Positions 18,754 to 30,451 of a stretch of DNA of 64,000 nucleotides are shown in pieces. The stretch is taken from the NCBI RefSeq assembly GCF_003984625.1, contig NZ_RWKH01000008.1, positions 124,001 through 188,000 of the forward strand, written 5' to 3'. Made by a program: the position numbers and the translations under genes. Under the pieces are notes generated by a model, which was not told the DNA's origin, did no database searches, and saw only the letters and a program-made list of their open reading frames with translations. The DNA is from Variovorax sp. DXTD-1. Lineage in GTDB: Bacteria > Pseudomonadota > Gammaproteobacteria > Burkholderiales > Burkholderiaceae_C. Numbering within the stretch: the first letter of the stretch is position 1; each line of letters starts with the position of its first letter.

Positions 18754-20558
18754 GCTCCTCCGACACCGACGACGCGGCAATCGTACCGGTCCAGCCCGAA
18801 TCCGATAAAAAAGAGGCGGTCACGGAAGTGTCCAGCCCCTCTTCGGATGCCGATGCTGGCGCATCCGCTCCTGTTGCCGGCGAAAGTGAAGGTCCCAAGA
18901 AAAAGCGTGCCCCGCGCCGCAAGAAGACGGTAGAGCCGGGTGCAGATGGCGAAGCCGCGGCAGCACCCGCGGAAAGCCCTGAGCCGGTGATCGAAGCCGT
19001 CGCGGAGGCGGCTCCCGTAGCGGCTCCCGTTTCGGCGCCAACCCCTGCCGCTCCTGTCAAGGCTGCCGCCCCGGTTGCAGCGGCTGAACAGCGCGAAGAG
19101 CGCCGCGAGGAAGAGGGCGCTCGAGGCCAGTACGACGACGAAGAAGAGGAAGACGAGCCCGACGAGGAAGAAGACGACCTCGACCGCGCACGCCGTGCCG
19201 CCGAGCGCGAGCAGCGCAATGCGCTGCCGCCCGAACCGATCCGTTTCGCGGACGTCATTTCAGGCCAGTTCGACGCCGACGAGGAGAGCCCCGAAGTCCC
19301 GCCGCTCAAGCGCGTGCTGCTGCCGGAGGCCGACTCGCCCAAGCTCCACAAGGTTCTGGCCCAAGCCGGCCTCGGCTCGCGGCTCGAAATGGAAGCGCTG
19401 ATTCTCCAGGGCCGCATCTCGGTCAATAACGAACCGGCCCACATCGGCCAGCGCATCCAGTACGGCGACCAGGTCAAGATCAACGGCAAGCCCATTCGCT
19501 ACCGCATCGCGCCGCCTCCGCCGCGCGTCATCGCGTACCACAAGCCCGTGGGCGAGGTCGTGACCCACGACGACCCGCAGAACCGCCCCACGGTGTTCCG
19601 AAAGCTGCCGCGCCTGCAGCAGGGCAAGTGGCAATCGGTCGGCCGGCTCGACCTGAACACCGAAGGCCTGCTGCTGTTCAGCAGCTCCGGCGATCTGGCC
19701 AACCAGCTGATGCATCCCCGTTTCGGCCTTGAGCGCGAGTACGCCGTGCGAGTGCTGGGTGCGCTCAGCGCCGAAGAAAAGAAGAAGCTGCTCGAAGGCG
19801 TGCGCCTCGACGACGGCATGGCCCAGTTCGGCACCATCGAAGAGGGCGGAGGCGAGGGCTTGAACTGCTGGTACCGCGTCACCATTTCCGAAGGCCGCAA
19901 CCGCGAGGTGCGGCGCCTGTTCGAATCGGTCGGCCATGCGGTCAGCCGCCTGATCCGCATCCGCTACGGTGCCATGGTGCTTCCGCGCGGGCTGAAGCGC
20001 GGCGCCTGGATGGAACTCGACGAGCGCGACATCAGCGCTTTGTTCCAGGCCTCCGGCGGTGGCGCGCCACGCCCGCAGCAGCAGCGCGGGCCGGGGGGGC
20101 AAGACGGTCCGGGTGCCGGCGGTGGCCGCAACGGGCGCAACAAGAAGCGCCGCGGCAACAACCGCAACGCCGGCGGCGCACAGCAGCAGCCCCGCGACAT
20201 GCGCGACGACGGCCGCGAAGCGCCCATTCCGAATCCGCTCGGCGACGGCCGGCCGCCGCGCGGTGAGCGCGGGGGGCGTGGCAACCGGGGCGGCGGTGGC
20301 GGTAACGCAGGCATGCCGCCGCAAGGGCGCCGCGGCAACAACAACAATCGTGGCAACCGCCAGGGTGAGGAGCGTCCGCCAAGCGGAGCGAACCAGCCCG
20401 ATCCGATGAAGACCTCGCTCGGCTACATCGGCGCCGACAGCTTTTCGCGCCAGCGAAAGGAGCAGCGCCAGGGCCCAGGCCGCCGCGGCGGCGGTCCGGC
20501 AGGCGGTGGCTTTGGCGGGCAGGGCGGTTTGGGTGGCAACCGCCGCCGCGGACGCTGA
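18750..20558 (+). CDS. rluB: 23S rRNA pseudouridine synthase RluB with long low-complexity ends
   Basis: A 602-residue RluB/RsuA-family enzyme (E. coli RluB modifies U2605 of 23S rRNA). The catalytic core is central: an S4 domain near residues 190-245, [13 protein letters not shown], and the nucleophile segment [19 protein letters not shown] near 293-311. An N-terminal arm of about 190 residues is Ala/Glu/Lys-rich, with acidic stretches such as [17 protein letters not shown]-terminal tail from about 430 to the end is rich in Gly, Arg, Asn and Gln with RGG-like repeats. Such tails occur in betaproteobacterial RluB and could bind RNA. It overlaps scpB by 4 bp. Confidence 0.93.
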   Translation: MSSSDTDDAAIVPVQPESDKKEAVTEVSSPSSDADAGASAPVAGESEGPKKKRAPRRKKTVEPGADGEAAAAPAESPEPVIEAVAEAAPVAAPVSAPTPAAPVKAAAPVAAAEQREERREEEGARGQYDDEEEEDEPDEEEDDLDRARRAAEREQRNALPPEPIRFADVISGQFDADEESPEVPPLKRVLLPEADSPKLHKVLAQAGLGSRLEMEALILQGRISVNNEPAHIGQRIQYGDQVKINGKPIRYRIAPPPPRVIAYHKPVGEVVTHDDPQNRPTVFRKLPRLQQGKWQSVGRLDLNTEGLLLFSSSGDLANQLMHPRFGLEREYAVRVLGALSAEEKKKLLEGVRLDDGMAQFGTIEEGGGEGLNCWYRVTISEGRNREVRRLFESVGHAVSRLIRIRYGAMVLPRGLKRGAWMELDERDISALFQASGGGAPRPQQQRGPGGQDGPGAGGGRNGRNKKRRGNNRNAGGAQQQPRDMRDDGREAPIPNPLGDGRPPRGERGGRGNRGGGGGNAGMPPQGRRGNNNNRGNRQGEERPPSGANQPDPMKTSLGYIGADSFSRQRKEQRQGPGRRGGGPAGGGFGGQGGLGGNRRRGR

Positions 20559-20647
20559 AAGCCTGCCGCCAAGCGCAGCCTTTCGCGGGGTTTTCACCAA
20601 GGCCCCGGGCTGCGCCGGTTAAAATCAGAGGCTTTGTCGCCGTAGAG

Positions 20648-20665
20648 TGCAACATATTCGTTGCA
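20648..20665. promoter_or_regulatory. Inverted repeat in the ndk promoter region
   Basis: TGCAAC-ATATTC-GTTGCA is a perfect 6-bp-arm inverted repeat 44 bp before the ndk start. The central ATATTC could be part of a -10 box, so a protein bound here would affect initiation. No matching regulator can be named. Confidence 0.4.
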
Positions 20666-20709
20666 GTCGTGACAAAACACTTCAAAATCAAAGCTCAGGA
20701 AGCACTTCA

Positions 20710-21135
20710 ATGGCTATCGAACGTACCCTCTCCATCATCAAGCCCGACGCCGTTGCAAAGAACGTTATCGGCAAGATCGTTTCCCGCTTCGAAGCTGCCG
20801 GTCTCAAGGTCGTGGCCGCCAAGCTGGTGCACCTCTCGCGCAACGAAGCCGAGCAGTTCTACTCGGTGCACAAAGAGCGTCCGTTCTTCAAGGACCTGGT
20901 CGAGTTCATGATCTCCGGCCCCGTGTTCGTGCAAGTGCTCGAAGGCGAGAACGCAATCGCCAAGAACCGCGACCTGATGGGCGCCACCGACCCCAAGAAG
21001 GCAGCCCCCGGCACCATCCGCGCCGACTTCGCCGACAGCATCGACGCCAACGCCGTGCACGGTTCGGACGCACCCGAAACCGCAGCGAACGAAGTGGCTT
21101 TCTTCTTCGCCGGCCTCAACGTCTACGCACGCTGA
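20710..21135 (+). CDS. ndk: Nucleoside diphosphate kinase
   Basis: A 141-residue NDP kinase that transfers the gamma-phosphate from ATP to nucleoside diphosphates through a phospho-histidine. The family N-terminus [15 protein letters not shown] fixes the start, and the catalytic His is residue 117 in [12 protein letters not shown]. Length is standard. It is followed 21 bp later by rlmN on the same strand, a neighbourhood conserved in Beta- and Gammaproteobacteria. Confidence 0.97.
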   Translation: MAIERTLSIIKPDAVAKNVIGKIVSRFEAAGLKVVAAKLVHLSRNEAEQFYSVHKERPFFKDLVEFMISGPVFVQVLEGENAIAKNRDLMGATDPKKAAPGTIRADFADSIDANAVHGSDAPETAANEVAFFFAGLNVYAR

Positions 21136-21156
21136 AGCCGTATCCCGGCTGATTTC

Positions 21157-22308
21157 ATGACCACGGCCAACCTGCTCGAATTCGATCTCGAGGGGCTGGC
21201 TGCGTTCTGCGAAAAGCTCGGCGAGAAGCGATTCCGCGCCACGCAGTTGTTCCGCTGGATCCACCAGCGTGGCGCCAGCGACTTCGCCCAGATGACCGAT
21301 CTGGCCAAGTCGCTGCGCGAGAAGCTCGCCACAACCGCTCGCGTCGAGGCGCTCACGGTTCTCACGCAGCACGAATCCAAGGACGGCACGATCAAGTGGC
21401 TGTTCGACGTCGGCGACGGCAATGCCGTCGAAGCCGTATTCATTCCCGAAGACGACCGTGGCACGCTGTGCGTGTCGTCTCAGGCCGGCTGCGCGGTGGG
21501 TTGCCGCTTTTGCTCCACGGGGCACCAGGGCTTCAGCCGCAACTTGAGCACAGGCGAAATCGTCGCCCAGTTGTGGTTTGCCGAGCACTTCCTGCGCAAG
21601 CACCTGAAACGCGACGAGCGCGTCATTTCCAACGTGGTGATGATGGGCATGGGCGAGCCGCTGCAGAACTACTCGGCGCTGGTGCCGGCGCTGCGCACCA
21701 TGCTCGACGACAACGCCTATGGGCTGTCGCGCCGCCGCGTGACCGTGTCGACTTCCGGCGTGGTGCCGATGATCGACCGCCTGGGCGTCGATTGCGCGGT
21801 CGCCATGGCCGTGTCGCTGCACGCGCCCAACGATGCGCTGCGCGACGATCTCGTGCCGCTCAATCGCAAGTACCCCATCGCAGAACTGATCGAGGCCTGC
21901 AAGCGCTATCTGGCGCATGCGCCACGCGACTTCATCACCTTCGAGTACTGCATGCTCGACGGCGTGAACGACCAGCCCGAGCATGCGCGGCAACTGGTGG
22001 AGCTCGTTCGCACGCATGGCATTTCGTGCAAGTTCAACCTGATTCCGTTCAACCCGTTTCCGGCCTCGGGCCTGCTGCGTTCGCCGCAGCCGCGGGTGCT
22101 GGCGTTTGCCAGGACGCTGAGCGAGGCCGGCCTCGTGACCACCGTGCGCAAGACGCGCGGCGACGACATCGACGCGGCCTGCGGACAGCTGGCCGGCGAC
22201 GTGAAGGACCGCACGCGCGCTGCCGAACGCATGGCCCAGCGCCGTGCCGTGTCGGAGCGGCCTGTTGTTTTGCATCCGGTCCGAAAGACCACCCCCCAGG
22301 AGCACTGA
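21157..22308 (+). CDS. rlmN: Dual-specificity 23S rRNA/tRNA adenine-C2 methyltransferase
   Basis: A 383-residue radical SAM enzyme that methylates C2 of A2503 in 23S rRNA and A37 of some tRNAs. The 4Fe-4S-binding CAVGCRFC motif lies near residues 112-119. The Cys in [13 protein letters not shown] near the C-terminus is the expected methyl-carrying Cys. GMGEPLQNY is the family GGEP-type motif. It leads into pilW with a 4-bp gap, so it probably heads or joins the long downstream transcript. Confidence 0.96.
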   Translation: MTTANLLEFDLEGLAAFCEKLGEKRFRATQLFRWIHQRGASDFAQMTDLAKSLREKLATTARVEALTVLTQHESKDGTIKWLFDVGDGNAVEAVFIPEDDRGTLCVSSQAGCAVGCRFCSTGHQGFSRNLSTGEIVAQLWFAEHFLRKHLKRDERVISNVVMMGMGEPLQNYSALVPALRTMLDDNAYGLSRRRVTVSTSGVVPMIDRLGVDCAVAMAVSLHAPNDALRDDLVPLNRKYPIAELIEACKRYLAHAPRDFITFEYCMLDGVNDQPEHARQLVELVRTHGISCKFNLIPFNPFPASGLLRSPQPRVLAFARTLSEAGLVTTVRKTRGDDIDAACGQLAGDVKDRTRAAERMAQRRAVSERPVVLHPVRKTTPQEH

Positions 22309-22312
22309 CCCA

Positions 22313-23167
22313 ATGAGCATGGCCTTTCCGATGACCACCGCGAGCGCGCAGCGGCTGCTGGCTGCAAGCTTTGCCGGTGTGGCCGTGGCGTTTCTGCTCG
22401 GGGGCTGCGTCAACACGCGGACCACCACCACGAGCCTGGCCGACACCAGCTCGGGCAAGGGCGCGGAGATCGTCACCGAGTCGGACGAAAGCAGCCGGCA
22501 GCGCCGCGCGCGGCTGCGGCTGGAGTTGGCCTCGGGCTACTTCGAGCATGGCCAGAACACCGTCGCACTCGACGAAATCAAGCAGGCGCTGGTCGCCGAC
22601 CCCAACTACGCGGATGCCTACAGCCTGCGGGGCCTCGTCTACATGCGGCTCGACGATGCCGGTATGGCCGAAGACAGCTTCCGTCGGGCCATTGCCATCA
22701 ACCCTCGCGATCCCAACGTGCGGCACAACTACGGCTGGCTCCTGTGCCAGCAGAACCGCTATGGCGACGCGGCCCAGCAGTTCAGCGCCGCGCTCGCGGT
22801 GCCGAGCTACACCGACCGCGCCAAGACGCTGATGAACCAAGGCGTGTGCGAGCTCAGGGCCGGCCAGCGTCCGGAGGCGGAGCGCAGCCTGATGCAGGCC
22901 TACGAGATCGATGCCGGCAATCCGGTGGTCGGATTCAATCTGGCCTCGCTGCTGGCGCAACGCGAGGAATGGTCGCGTGCGCAGTTCTACATTCGCCGTG
23001 TCAACAACAGTCCTTCGGCCAGCGCCGAGACGCTGTGGCTCGGCATCAAGATCGAACGACGGCTCAACAACCGCGAGGCAGTTGCGCAGTTGGGAGGGCA
23101 ACTGCAACGGCGCTTTCCGCAGTCCCGGGAGGCAATAGCGTACGAGCGCGGGAATTTCAATGACTGA
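22313..23167 (+). CDS. pilW: Type IV pilus biogenesis/stability lipoprotein PilW (PilF)
   Basis: A 284-residue TPR lipoprotein. A signal sequence ending in LLGGC (lipobox) is followed by TPR units (ARLRLELASGYFEHGQ, NYADAYSLRGLVYMRL, NPRDPNVRHNYGWLLC and more). PilF/PilW supports secretin assembly for type IV pili. The position between rlmN and rodZ is the standard genomic location. The start at 22313 is chosen because it gives the signal sequence and sits 4 bp after rlmN. It overlaps rodZ by 8 bp. Confidence 0.92.
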   Translation: MSMAFPMTTASAQRLLAASFAGVAVAFLLGGCVNTRTTTTSLADTSSGKGAEIVTESDESSRQRRARLRLELASGYFEHGQNTVALDEIKQALVADPNYADAYSLRGLVYMRLDDAGMAEDSFRRAIAINPRDPNVRHNYGWLLCQQNRYGDAAQQFSAALAVPSYTDRAKTLMNQGVCELRAGQRPEAERSLMQAYEIDAGNPVVGFNLASLLAQREEWSRAQFYIRRVNNSPSASAETLWLGIKIERRLNNREAVAQLGGQLQRRFPQSREAIAYERGNFND

Positions 23168-24136
23168 ACGGGTTTCGGAGTTCGGCACTTCCGCGGCACT
23201 GCCGCTCGAGGAAGGCGACATCACGCACAAGACGGCCGGCGACATGCTTCGCGAGGCGCGCGAGGCCCATGGCCTGCATATCGAAATGGTGGCCGCGGCG
23301 CTGAAGGTGCCGCCGCAGAAGCTCATGGCGCTGGAGGCGGACGATATCGATTCGCTGCCCGACCCGGTCTTTGCGCGCGCCCTGGCAAGCAGCGTCTGCC
23401 GCGCGTTGCGCATCGATGCCGCTCCCGTGCTGGCAAAGCTGCCGGGAGCGCAGCGCGCACCGCTGGCAACGGCCGACCGCACGCTCAAGAGCAACATCGT
23501 TTCCGGCACGCCGCGCTGGAACGGCAGCCGTTCCAACGGGCTGCCATCGCGCGCATTGCTGATCGTCGTCGCTTTGCTGCTGGTTGGGGCAGCGGTGCTG
23601 TTCTGGCTACCGCAGTCGGCTTTCGACCAGGTCGGTGCCGCCGTCTCGCGCTGGACGGCGCGCGGCGAAACCGAAACAGGTTCGGTGACCGAGGCGCCTT
23701 CGGCTGCAGCGGCGCCAGGCGGAGCATCCGTCGTCGAGAACACGCCGGTATCGCCCGTGCCGCCTGCGGCAAGTGGTCCGGCAACTGCGGCGGCGCCCGG
23801 AACGCGGGTAGCACCTGCCGCACCGGGTGCGCCATCCGCGATGGCCTTGCCCGCGGCCAACGCGGCCGCAACAGTTGCAACACCCGCTGCCGGTGCGGGG
23901 CAACCCCTTGTCTTCGTCGCGCGCGAAGACTGCTGGATCACGGTGACCGAAGCCGGCGGCAAGCAGTTGCTGCGCCGCATCGTGCAAGCGGGCGAAACCG
24001 TGGGGTTGTCTGGCGCGCTGCCGCTGTCGGTGGTGGTCGGGCGCGCATCGGCGGTCGATGTGCAAGTGCGCGGAAAGCCCTACGATCTGAAACCGGTCAC
24101 GCGCGGTGGCGGCGTGGCGCGTTTCGAGGTGACATC

Positions 24137-24140
<4 letters not shown>
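23160..24140 (+). CDS. rodZ: Cell-shape protein RodZ
   Basis: A 326-residue membrane protein. The N-terminal helix-turn-helix ([20 protein letters not shown], about residues 28-100) is the MreB-binding domain. One transmembrane helix ([19 protein letters not shown]) lies near 130-150, followed by an Ala/Pro/Gly-rich periplasmic linker of about 100 residues and a C-terminal DUF4115 domain ([19 protein letters not shown]). It links MreB filaments to the envelope. The stop overlaps the TTG start of ispG. Confidence 0.93.
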
Positions 24141-25414
<1,274 letters not shown>

Positions 25415-25431
25415 CACCTCCGCAGACTCTC

Positions 25432-26742
25432 ATGGCTGAAAAACTGAATGCCGTCAAAGGCATGAACGACATATTGCCGCCCGAATCGGCGCGCTGGGAG
25501 TGGCTGGAGGCCACCGTGCGCGACCTGATGGGGCGCTTTGCATACCGCAACGTGCGCACGCCGATCCTGGAGCGCACGGCTCTTTTCGTGCGCGGCATCG
25601 GCGAGGTCACCGACATCGTCGAGAAGGAGATGTACTCCTTTGAAGATCGCGCCGACAAGCACGGCAAGTTCGAACATCTGACCATGCGCCCCGAGAACAC
25701 GGCCGGACTTGTGCGCGCGGTGATCGAGCACAACATGCTGTACGAAGGCCCCAAGCGGCTCTGGTACACCGGGCCGATGTTCCGCCGCGAGAACGTGCAG
25801 CGCGGGCGGTTCCGGCAGTTCCACCAGATCGGTGCGGAAGCCCTGGGCTTTGCGGGCCCTGACGTCGATGCGGAGCTGATCCTGCTGGCCAATGCGCTTT
25901 GGAAGGCCATTGGCTTGACCGACGTGCGGCTCGAACTCAACAGCCTGGGCCAGCCCGCCGAGCGCGCGCTGCACCGCGCCCAGCTCATTGCCCATTTCGA
26001 GAAGCATGCCGACAAGCTCGACGAAGACGGCAAGCGGCGCCTGCACAGCAATCCGCTGCGCATTCTCGACACCAAGAATCCGGCGATGAAGGACGTGGTC
26101 GAATCGGCACCGAAGCTGATCGACTTTCTCGGGGCTGAATCGCTTGCGCACTTCGAGGGATTGCAAGCCATCCTCAAGGCCAACGATGTCGCATTCACGA
26201 TCAATCCGCGCCTAGTGCGCGGGCTCGACTACTACAACCTCAGCGTGTTCGAGTTCGTGACCGACCGGCTGGGGGCGCAGGGCACAGTGTGTGCAGGCGG
26301 CCGCTACGACGACCTGATTGCGCAGATCGGCGGCAAGCCGGCACCGGCCGTGGGATGGGCAATGGGCATCGAACGTGTTCTCGATCTGCTGAAGGAGCAG
26401 GGCGCCGAGGTTGCTGCGCCCGTGCCCAATGCCTACGCCGTGGTGCCTGATGCCGCATCGATGCCTGTGGTGTTGCGTACCTTGCAGCAGTTGCGCGAGT
26501 CGGGTGTCAGCGTGCAGATGCATGCGGCCACTGCGGACGGGCTCAGCAGCTTCAAGGCGCAGATGAAGAAAGCCGATGCCAGCGGCGCCACCTACGCCCT
26601 GATTTTCGGCGCCGATGAACTTGCGCGCGGCGAAGTGACTCTCAAGTCGTTGCGCGACGGAAGCGGTGCGCAGAGCGCCCGCGCTCTTGCCGAAGTGGCC
26701 ACCTGGGCCGCCACCCTACAATCGCCGGCTCCCAACACCTGA
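25432..26742 (+). CDS. hisS: Histidyl-tRNA synthetase
   Basis: A 436-residue class II synthetase that charges tRNA-His. It begins with [13 protein letters not shown], the normal HisRS N-terminus; the motif 2 region ([19 protein letters not shown]) and the histidine-binding motif LVRGLDYYN are present, as is AGGRYDDL. The C-terminal 100 residues form the anticodon-binding domain. The start at 25432 is 17 bp after ispG. The paralogue hisZ lies about 8 kb downstream in the same run. Confidence 0.97.
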   Translation: MAEKLNAVKGMNDILPPESARWEWLEATVRDLMGRFAYRNVRTPILERTALFVRGIGEVTDIVEKEMYSFEDRADKHGKFEHLTMRPENTAGLVRAVIEHNMLYEGPKRLWYTGPMFRRENVQRGRFRQFHQIGAEALGFAGPDVDAELILLANALWKAIGLTDVRLELNSLGQPAERALHRAQLIAHFEKHADKLDEDGKRRLHSNPLRILDTKNPAMKDVVESAPKLIDFLGAESLAHFEGLQAILKANDVAFTINPRLVRGLDYYNLSVFEFVTDRLGAQGTVCAGGRYDDLIAQIGGKPAPAVGWAMGIERVLDLLKEQGAEVAAPVPNAYAVVPDAASMPVVLRTLQQLRESGVSVQMHAATADGLSSFKAQMKKADASGATYALIFGADELARGEVTLKSLRDGSGAQSARALAEVATWAATLQSPAPNT

Positions 26743-26747
26743 TACGC

Positions 26748-27440
26748 ATGGCAACCCATCTCGATCTCGACGAACAGGAACAGCTCGACCAGCTCAAGCA
26801 TTTCTGGAACACCTACGGCACCCTGATCACCTGGGTGGTATTGCTCGTGGCCGGGGCTTTCGTGGCCTGGAACGGCTGGCAGTATTTCCAGCGCAGCAAG
26901 GCGGCGCAAGCCGCGGCGCTCTACGACGAGGTCGAGCGCAGCGCGCAGTCCGGCGACGTGGAGCGCATCCAGCGCGTGCTGGCCGACATGAAGGAACGCT
27001 TCGCCAAGACGGCCTATGCGCAGCAGGCCGGCCTTCTTGCCGCCAAGGCGCTGTACGAGAAGGGCAATCTGGACGCTTCGCGCGCAGCCCTCGGCTGGGT
27101 CGCCGAAAGCGCTGTCGATCCGGGCTACAAGGCGGTGGCCAAGCTCCGGCTGGCGGCCGAACTGCTCGACAGCAAGTCGTACGACGAAGCGCTGAAGCAA
27201 CTCTCTGGCGATGTGCCCAAGGAATTCGAGCCTCTCGTGGCCGATCGCAAGGGCGATATCTACATGGCGCAGGGCAAACGCAACGAAGCGCAAGCCGAAT
27301 ACCGCAAGGCCTGGACCGGTCTTGGCGCGACGTCCGACTACCGGCGTCTCGTCGAATTCAAGCTCAATGCCTCCGGCGTCGATCCGAAAAGCCTGGCACC
27401 CGTGATCACGGTCACGCCGGCAGCCCCCCAAAAATCCTGA
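26748..27440 (+). CDS. yfgM: YfgM-family tetratricopeptide membrane protein
   Basis: A 230-residue inner-membrane protein with a short cytoplasmic N-terminus (DLDEQEQLDQLKHFWNTYG), one transmembrane helix (LITWVVLLVAGAFVAWNGW, about residues 25-44) and a periplasmic TPR-like domain (YAQQAGLLAAKALYEKGNLD and following). In E. coli YfgM associates with SecYEG and periplasmic chaperones. It sits between hisS and bamB, the same order as in E. coli (hisS-yfgM-bamB-der). Confidence 0.92.
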   Translation: MATHLDLDEQEQLDQLKHFWNTYGTLITWVVLLVAGAFVAWNGWQYFQRSKAAQAAALYDEVERSAQSGDVERIQRVLADMKERFAKTAYAQQAGLLAAKALYEKGNLDASRAALGWVAESAVDPGYKAVAKLRLAAELLDSKSYDEALKQLSGDVPKEFEPLVADRKGDIYMAQGKRNEAQAEYRKAWTGLGATSDYRRLVEFKLNASGVDPKSLAPVITVTPAAPQKS

Positions 27441-27452
27441 TCGCATCGCATT

Positions 27453-28595
27453 ATGAATTTCAAGCGTTTCATGCCTGAGTCGTCTGTCCTGCGCGCGGGT
27501 TCGGCTATTGTTTTGGTAGCAATGCTGGCTGCCTGCTCGGGCACCAGCAAGCCCAAGCCCGCCGAACTGCCGCCAAACCCCGGCCTGTTCGGGGTCCGCC
27601 AAGCCTGGAGCGTTCGCATCCCGGCCGTGAGCTTCCCCCTCGCGGTCGATGTCAGCGGCGACATCGTGACTGTGGCAGGTACCGACGGCACCGTGGTGGC
27701 CATCGATGCCCGTGCCGGGCGCGAAACCTGGCGCGGTAACGTCGGCGCCAAGCTGGCGGCGGGCGTCGGCAGCGACGGGTCGCTGGCCGCCGTCGTCACC
27801 GCCGACAATGAACTGGTCGCCATCGAAGGCGGCAAGGTCCTCTGGAAGCAGCGCCTCTCGGCCCAGGCCTTTACCGCACCGCTGGTAGCTGGCCGGCGTG
27901 TCTTCGTGCAAACGGCCGACCGCAGCATCAGCGCCTGGGACGGCCAGAGCGGCCGCCGCCTCTGGCTGCAGCAGCGCACCGCCGAAAACCTTGTGCTCAA
28001 GAAATCGGGCGTGCTGATTGCGGTGGGCGACACGCTGGTGTCGGGCATCGGTGGCCGCCTGGTCGGCATGAACCCGGGCAACGGTACCTCGCGCTGGGAA
28101 GCGCCGATTGCCGCACCGCGCGGCACCAACGACGTCGAGCGCCTGGTCGACCTGACCGGCAGCGTGAGCCGTGTCGGCGACACCGTCTGCGCCCGGGCCT
28201 ACTACGCCAACGTTGGCTGCGTCGACACCGTTCGCGGCCAATTGCTCTGGACCAAGCCGGCATCCGGCGCCGAAGGCGTGAGCGGTGACGAAAGCTTTGT
28301 GTACGGCACCGAATCGGACGGCAGCGTCACGGCGTGGCGCCGCGCCGATGGCGAGCGCGCCTGGCAGTCGACCCGCTTCAAGAACCGCGTCCTGACCGGT
28401 CCGCTGGCCGTGGGACGTTCGCTCGTCATTGGCGAAAGCACCGGAACGCTGCACTTCGTCTCGCGCGAAGACGGCGCACTGCTCAATCGGGTCACGCCCG
28501 ACGGCTCCGCCATTGGCGTAACCCCGGTGATGGCCGGCAATACGGTTGTCGTCGTGACGGCCAACGGCGGTGTGTTTGGCTATCGCCCTGAATAA
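27453..28595 (+). CDS. bamB: Outer membrane protein assembly factor BamB
   Basis: A 380-residue lipoprotein. A signal sequence with lipobox LAAC is followed by an eight-bladed PQQ-type beta-propeller without enzymatic activity; repeated AxxGxxxW blade motifs such as ARAGRETWRG and GQSGRRLWLQQR are visible. It works with BamA and BamD (bamD lies at 15857) in outer-membrane protein insertion. It is 12 bp after yfgM and 48 bp before der. Confidence 0.94.
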   Translation: MNFKRFMPESSVLRAGSAIVLVAMLAACSGTSKPKPAELPPNPGLFGVRQAWSVRIPAVSFPLAVDVSGDIVTVAGTDGTVVAIDARAGRETWRGNVGAKLAAGVGSDGSLAAVVTADNELVAIEGGKVLWKQRLSAQAFTAPLVAGRRVFVQTADRSISAWDGQSGRRLWLQQRTAENLVLKKSGVLIAVGDTLVSGIGGRLVGMNPGNGTSRWEAPIAAPRGTNDVERLVDLTGSVSRVGDTVCARAYYANVGCVDTVRGQLLWTKPASGAEGVSGDESFVYGTESDGSVTAWRRADGERAWQSTRFKNRVLTGPLAVGRSLVIGESTGTLHFVSREDGALLNRVTPDGSAIGVTPVMAGNTVVVVTANGGVFGYRPE

Positions 28596-28643
28596 CTTTC
28601 TCGAAGGCCCGCCCATGAAAACCGCGCCAATGAAAGGCCGGCC

Positions 28644-29987
28644 ATGAAGCCGGTCGTGGCTCTGGTCGGGCGTCCCAACGTCGGCAAGTCGACCCTTTTC
28701 AACCGCTTGACGCAGACGCGCGATGCCATAGTCGCCGACTTTGCGGGGCTCACGCGCGACCGCCATTACGGTAACGGCCGCCTGGGCAAGCACGAGTTCA
28801 TCGTGATCGACACCGGCGGCTTCGAGCCCGATGCCGGCAGCGGCATTTACAAGGAAATGGCCAAGCAGACGCGGCAGGCCGTGGCCGAGGCCGACGTGGT
28901 GATCTTCGTGGTCGACGCGCGCGAAGGCCTTTCGGCGCAAGACCACGACATTGCCAACGAATTGCGCAGGCTCGGCAAGCCATGCGTGCTGGCGGCCAAC
29001 AAGGCCGAAGGCATGCATGACGGCACCAAGCTCGTCGACTTCTACGAACTGGGCTTTGGCGACGTGCACGGCGTTTCCGCCGCGCACGGGCAGGGCATGC
29101 GCGATTTGGTCGAGCTGGCCCTCGCGCCGCTCAACCTGCCGGATCCGGAAGACGACACCGACGAAGACGACGTCAACAAGCCGATCAAGCTGGCGGTGGC
29201 CGGACGGCCCAACGTCGGCAAGTCCACGCTGATCAACACCTGGCTTGGCGAAGAGCGCCTGGTGGCCTTCGACATGCCGGGCACCACACGCGATGCCATT
29301 TCGGTGCCGTTCGAGCGCAACGGCCAGCGCTTCGAGCTCATCGACACGGCCGGCCTGCGCCGCAAGGGCAAGGTGTTCGAGGCGATCGAGAAGTTCTCGG
29401 TGGTCAAGACGCTGCAGGCCATCGAATCGGCCAACGTGGTGCTGCTGCTGCTCGACGCCACCCAGGGCGTGACCGACCAGGACGCGCACATTGCGGGCTA
29501 CATCCTCGAGAGCGGACGGGCGGTGGTGATTGCCATCAACAAGTGGGACGCGGTCGACAGCTACCAGCGCGAGCAGATCCAGCGCCAGATCGAAACCCGC
29601 CTGCCGTTCCTCAAGTTCGCATCGCTGCATTTCATCTCGGCCATCAAGCGCCAGGGCCTCGGCCCGGTGTGGCAGGCGATTGCGCAGGCCCACAAGTCGG
29701 CCACCCGCAAGATGTCCACGCCCGTGCTGACCCGGCTGCTGCTGGAGGCGGTGCAGTTCCAGTCGCCCAAGCGCGCGGGCATGTTCCGTCCCAAGCTGCG
29801 CTATGCGCACCAGGGCGGCATGAATCCGCCGGTGATCATCATCCACGGCAATTCGCTGGAGCACGTGACCGAGGCGTACAAGCGCTTTCTCGAAGGGCGC
29901 TTTCGCAAGGAATTCGACCTCGTGGGCACGCCCTTGCGCATCCAGTTCAAAAGCTCGCAGAATCCCTTTGCGGACAAGGACGACTGA
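28644..29987 (+). CDS. der: Ribosome biogenesis GTPase Der (EngA)
   Basis: A 447-residue protein with two tandem GTPase domains, each with a [10 protein letters not shown]-loop (near residues 8-16 and 190-198). DTGGFE and DTAGLRR supply the switch II motifs, and NKAEG and NKWD the G4 motifs. A C-terminal KH-like domain follows. Der is essential for 50S maturation. The second ATG (28644) matches the family N-terminus [17 protein letters not shown]; in-frame ATGs upstream have no support. Confidence 0.97.
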   Translation: MKPVVALVGRPNVGKSTLFNRLTQTRDAIVADFAGLTRDRHYGNGRLGKHEFIVIDTGGFEPDAGSGIYKEMAKQTRQAVAEADVVIFVVDAREGLSAQDHDIANELRRLGKPCVLAANKAEGMHDGTKLVDFYELGFGDVHGVSAAHGQGMRDLVELALAPLNLPDPEDDTDEDDVNKPIKLAVAGRPNVGKSTLINTWLGEERLVAFDMPGTTRDAISVPFERNGQRFELIDTAGLRRKGKVFEAIEKFSVVKTLQAIESANVVLLLLDATQGVTDQDAHIAGYILESGRAVVIAINKWDAVDSYQREQIQRQIETRLPFLKFASLHFISAIKRQGLGPVWQAIAQAHKSATRKMSTPVLTRLLLEAVQFQSPKRAGMFRPKLRYAHQGGMNPPVIIIHGNSLEHVTEAYKRFLEGRFRKEFDLVGTPLRIQFKSSQNPFADKDD

Positions 29988-30040
29988 GCGCGCTTGCCGA
30001 CCGATGGCAGCCAATGAGCTGCGGCTGCGCCGGAAGTTCC

Positions 30041-30076
30041 GCCTTTTGAGAGACGTTATTTTTCAAAGGCTTTTGA
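30041..30076 (+). terminator. Possible terminator after der
   Basis: GCCTTTTGA (30041-30049) can pair with TCAAAGGC (30063-30070) with one bulged T, and TTTT follows at 30071-30074. The loop is long (13 nt), so termination may be partial; it would separate der from the hfq promoter. Confidence 0.4.
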
Positions 30077-30151
30077 CCCCGCCTGCTGCGGCGCAGAAAC
30101 GCTGTGTTAAGGTCATCTCTCCAACAACTACTCTTGAACACGGAGAATATC

Positions 30152-30397
30152 GTGAGCAATAAAGGGCAACTTCTACAAGACCCGTTTCTGAACACCCTGC
30201 GTCGCGAGCATGTGCCGGTCTCCATTTATTTGGTGAACGGTATCAAGCTGCAGGGCCAGATCGAGTCTTTCGACCAGTACGTCGTGTTGCTTCGCAACAC
30301 GGTGACACAAATGGTCTACAAGCACGCCATTTCCACTATCGTGCCGGGTCGTGCCGTCAACTTCTCGGCTGCCGAGAACGACGACGCCGCAGCCTGA
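30152..30397 (+). CDS. hfq: RNA chaperone Hfq
   Basis: An 81-residue Sm-like protein. The family N-terminus [16 protein letters not shown], the Sm1 part ([17 protein letters not shown]) and the Sm2 motif [10 protein letters not shown] are complete, with a short acidic tail (ENDDAAA). It forms hexamers that pair small RNAs with mRNAs. The start is a GTG at 30152 preceded by GGAGAAT; an ATG at 30104 would add unsupported residues. It is followed by a strong terminator. Confidence 0.97.
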   Translation: MSNKGQLLQDPFLNTLRREHVPVSIYLVNGIKLQGQIESFDQYVVLLRNTVTQMVYKHAISTIVPGRAVNFSAAENDDAAA

Positions 30398-30405
30398 TCG
30401 CGCGG

Positions 30406-30435
30406 AGCGCGGCGGTATCCACCGCCGCGCTTTTT
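30406..30435 (+). terminator. Intrinsic terminator of hfq
   Basis: A perfect 11-bp stem, AGCGCGGCGGT (30406-30416) with ACCGCCGCGCT (30421-30431), has an ATCC loop and is followed directly by TTTT. It lies 8 bp after the hfq stop and 17 bp before the hflX start, so hflX may need readthrough or a promoter inside hfq. Confidence 0.85.
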
Positions 30436-30451
30436 CCATATTTGATCCCGC

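Noticed and set aside
26592..30014. A 1140-codon antisense open frame spanning hisS to der
   Set aside because: It runs across four well-identified genes in opposite orientation and has no coherent domain structure.
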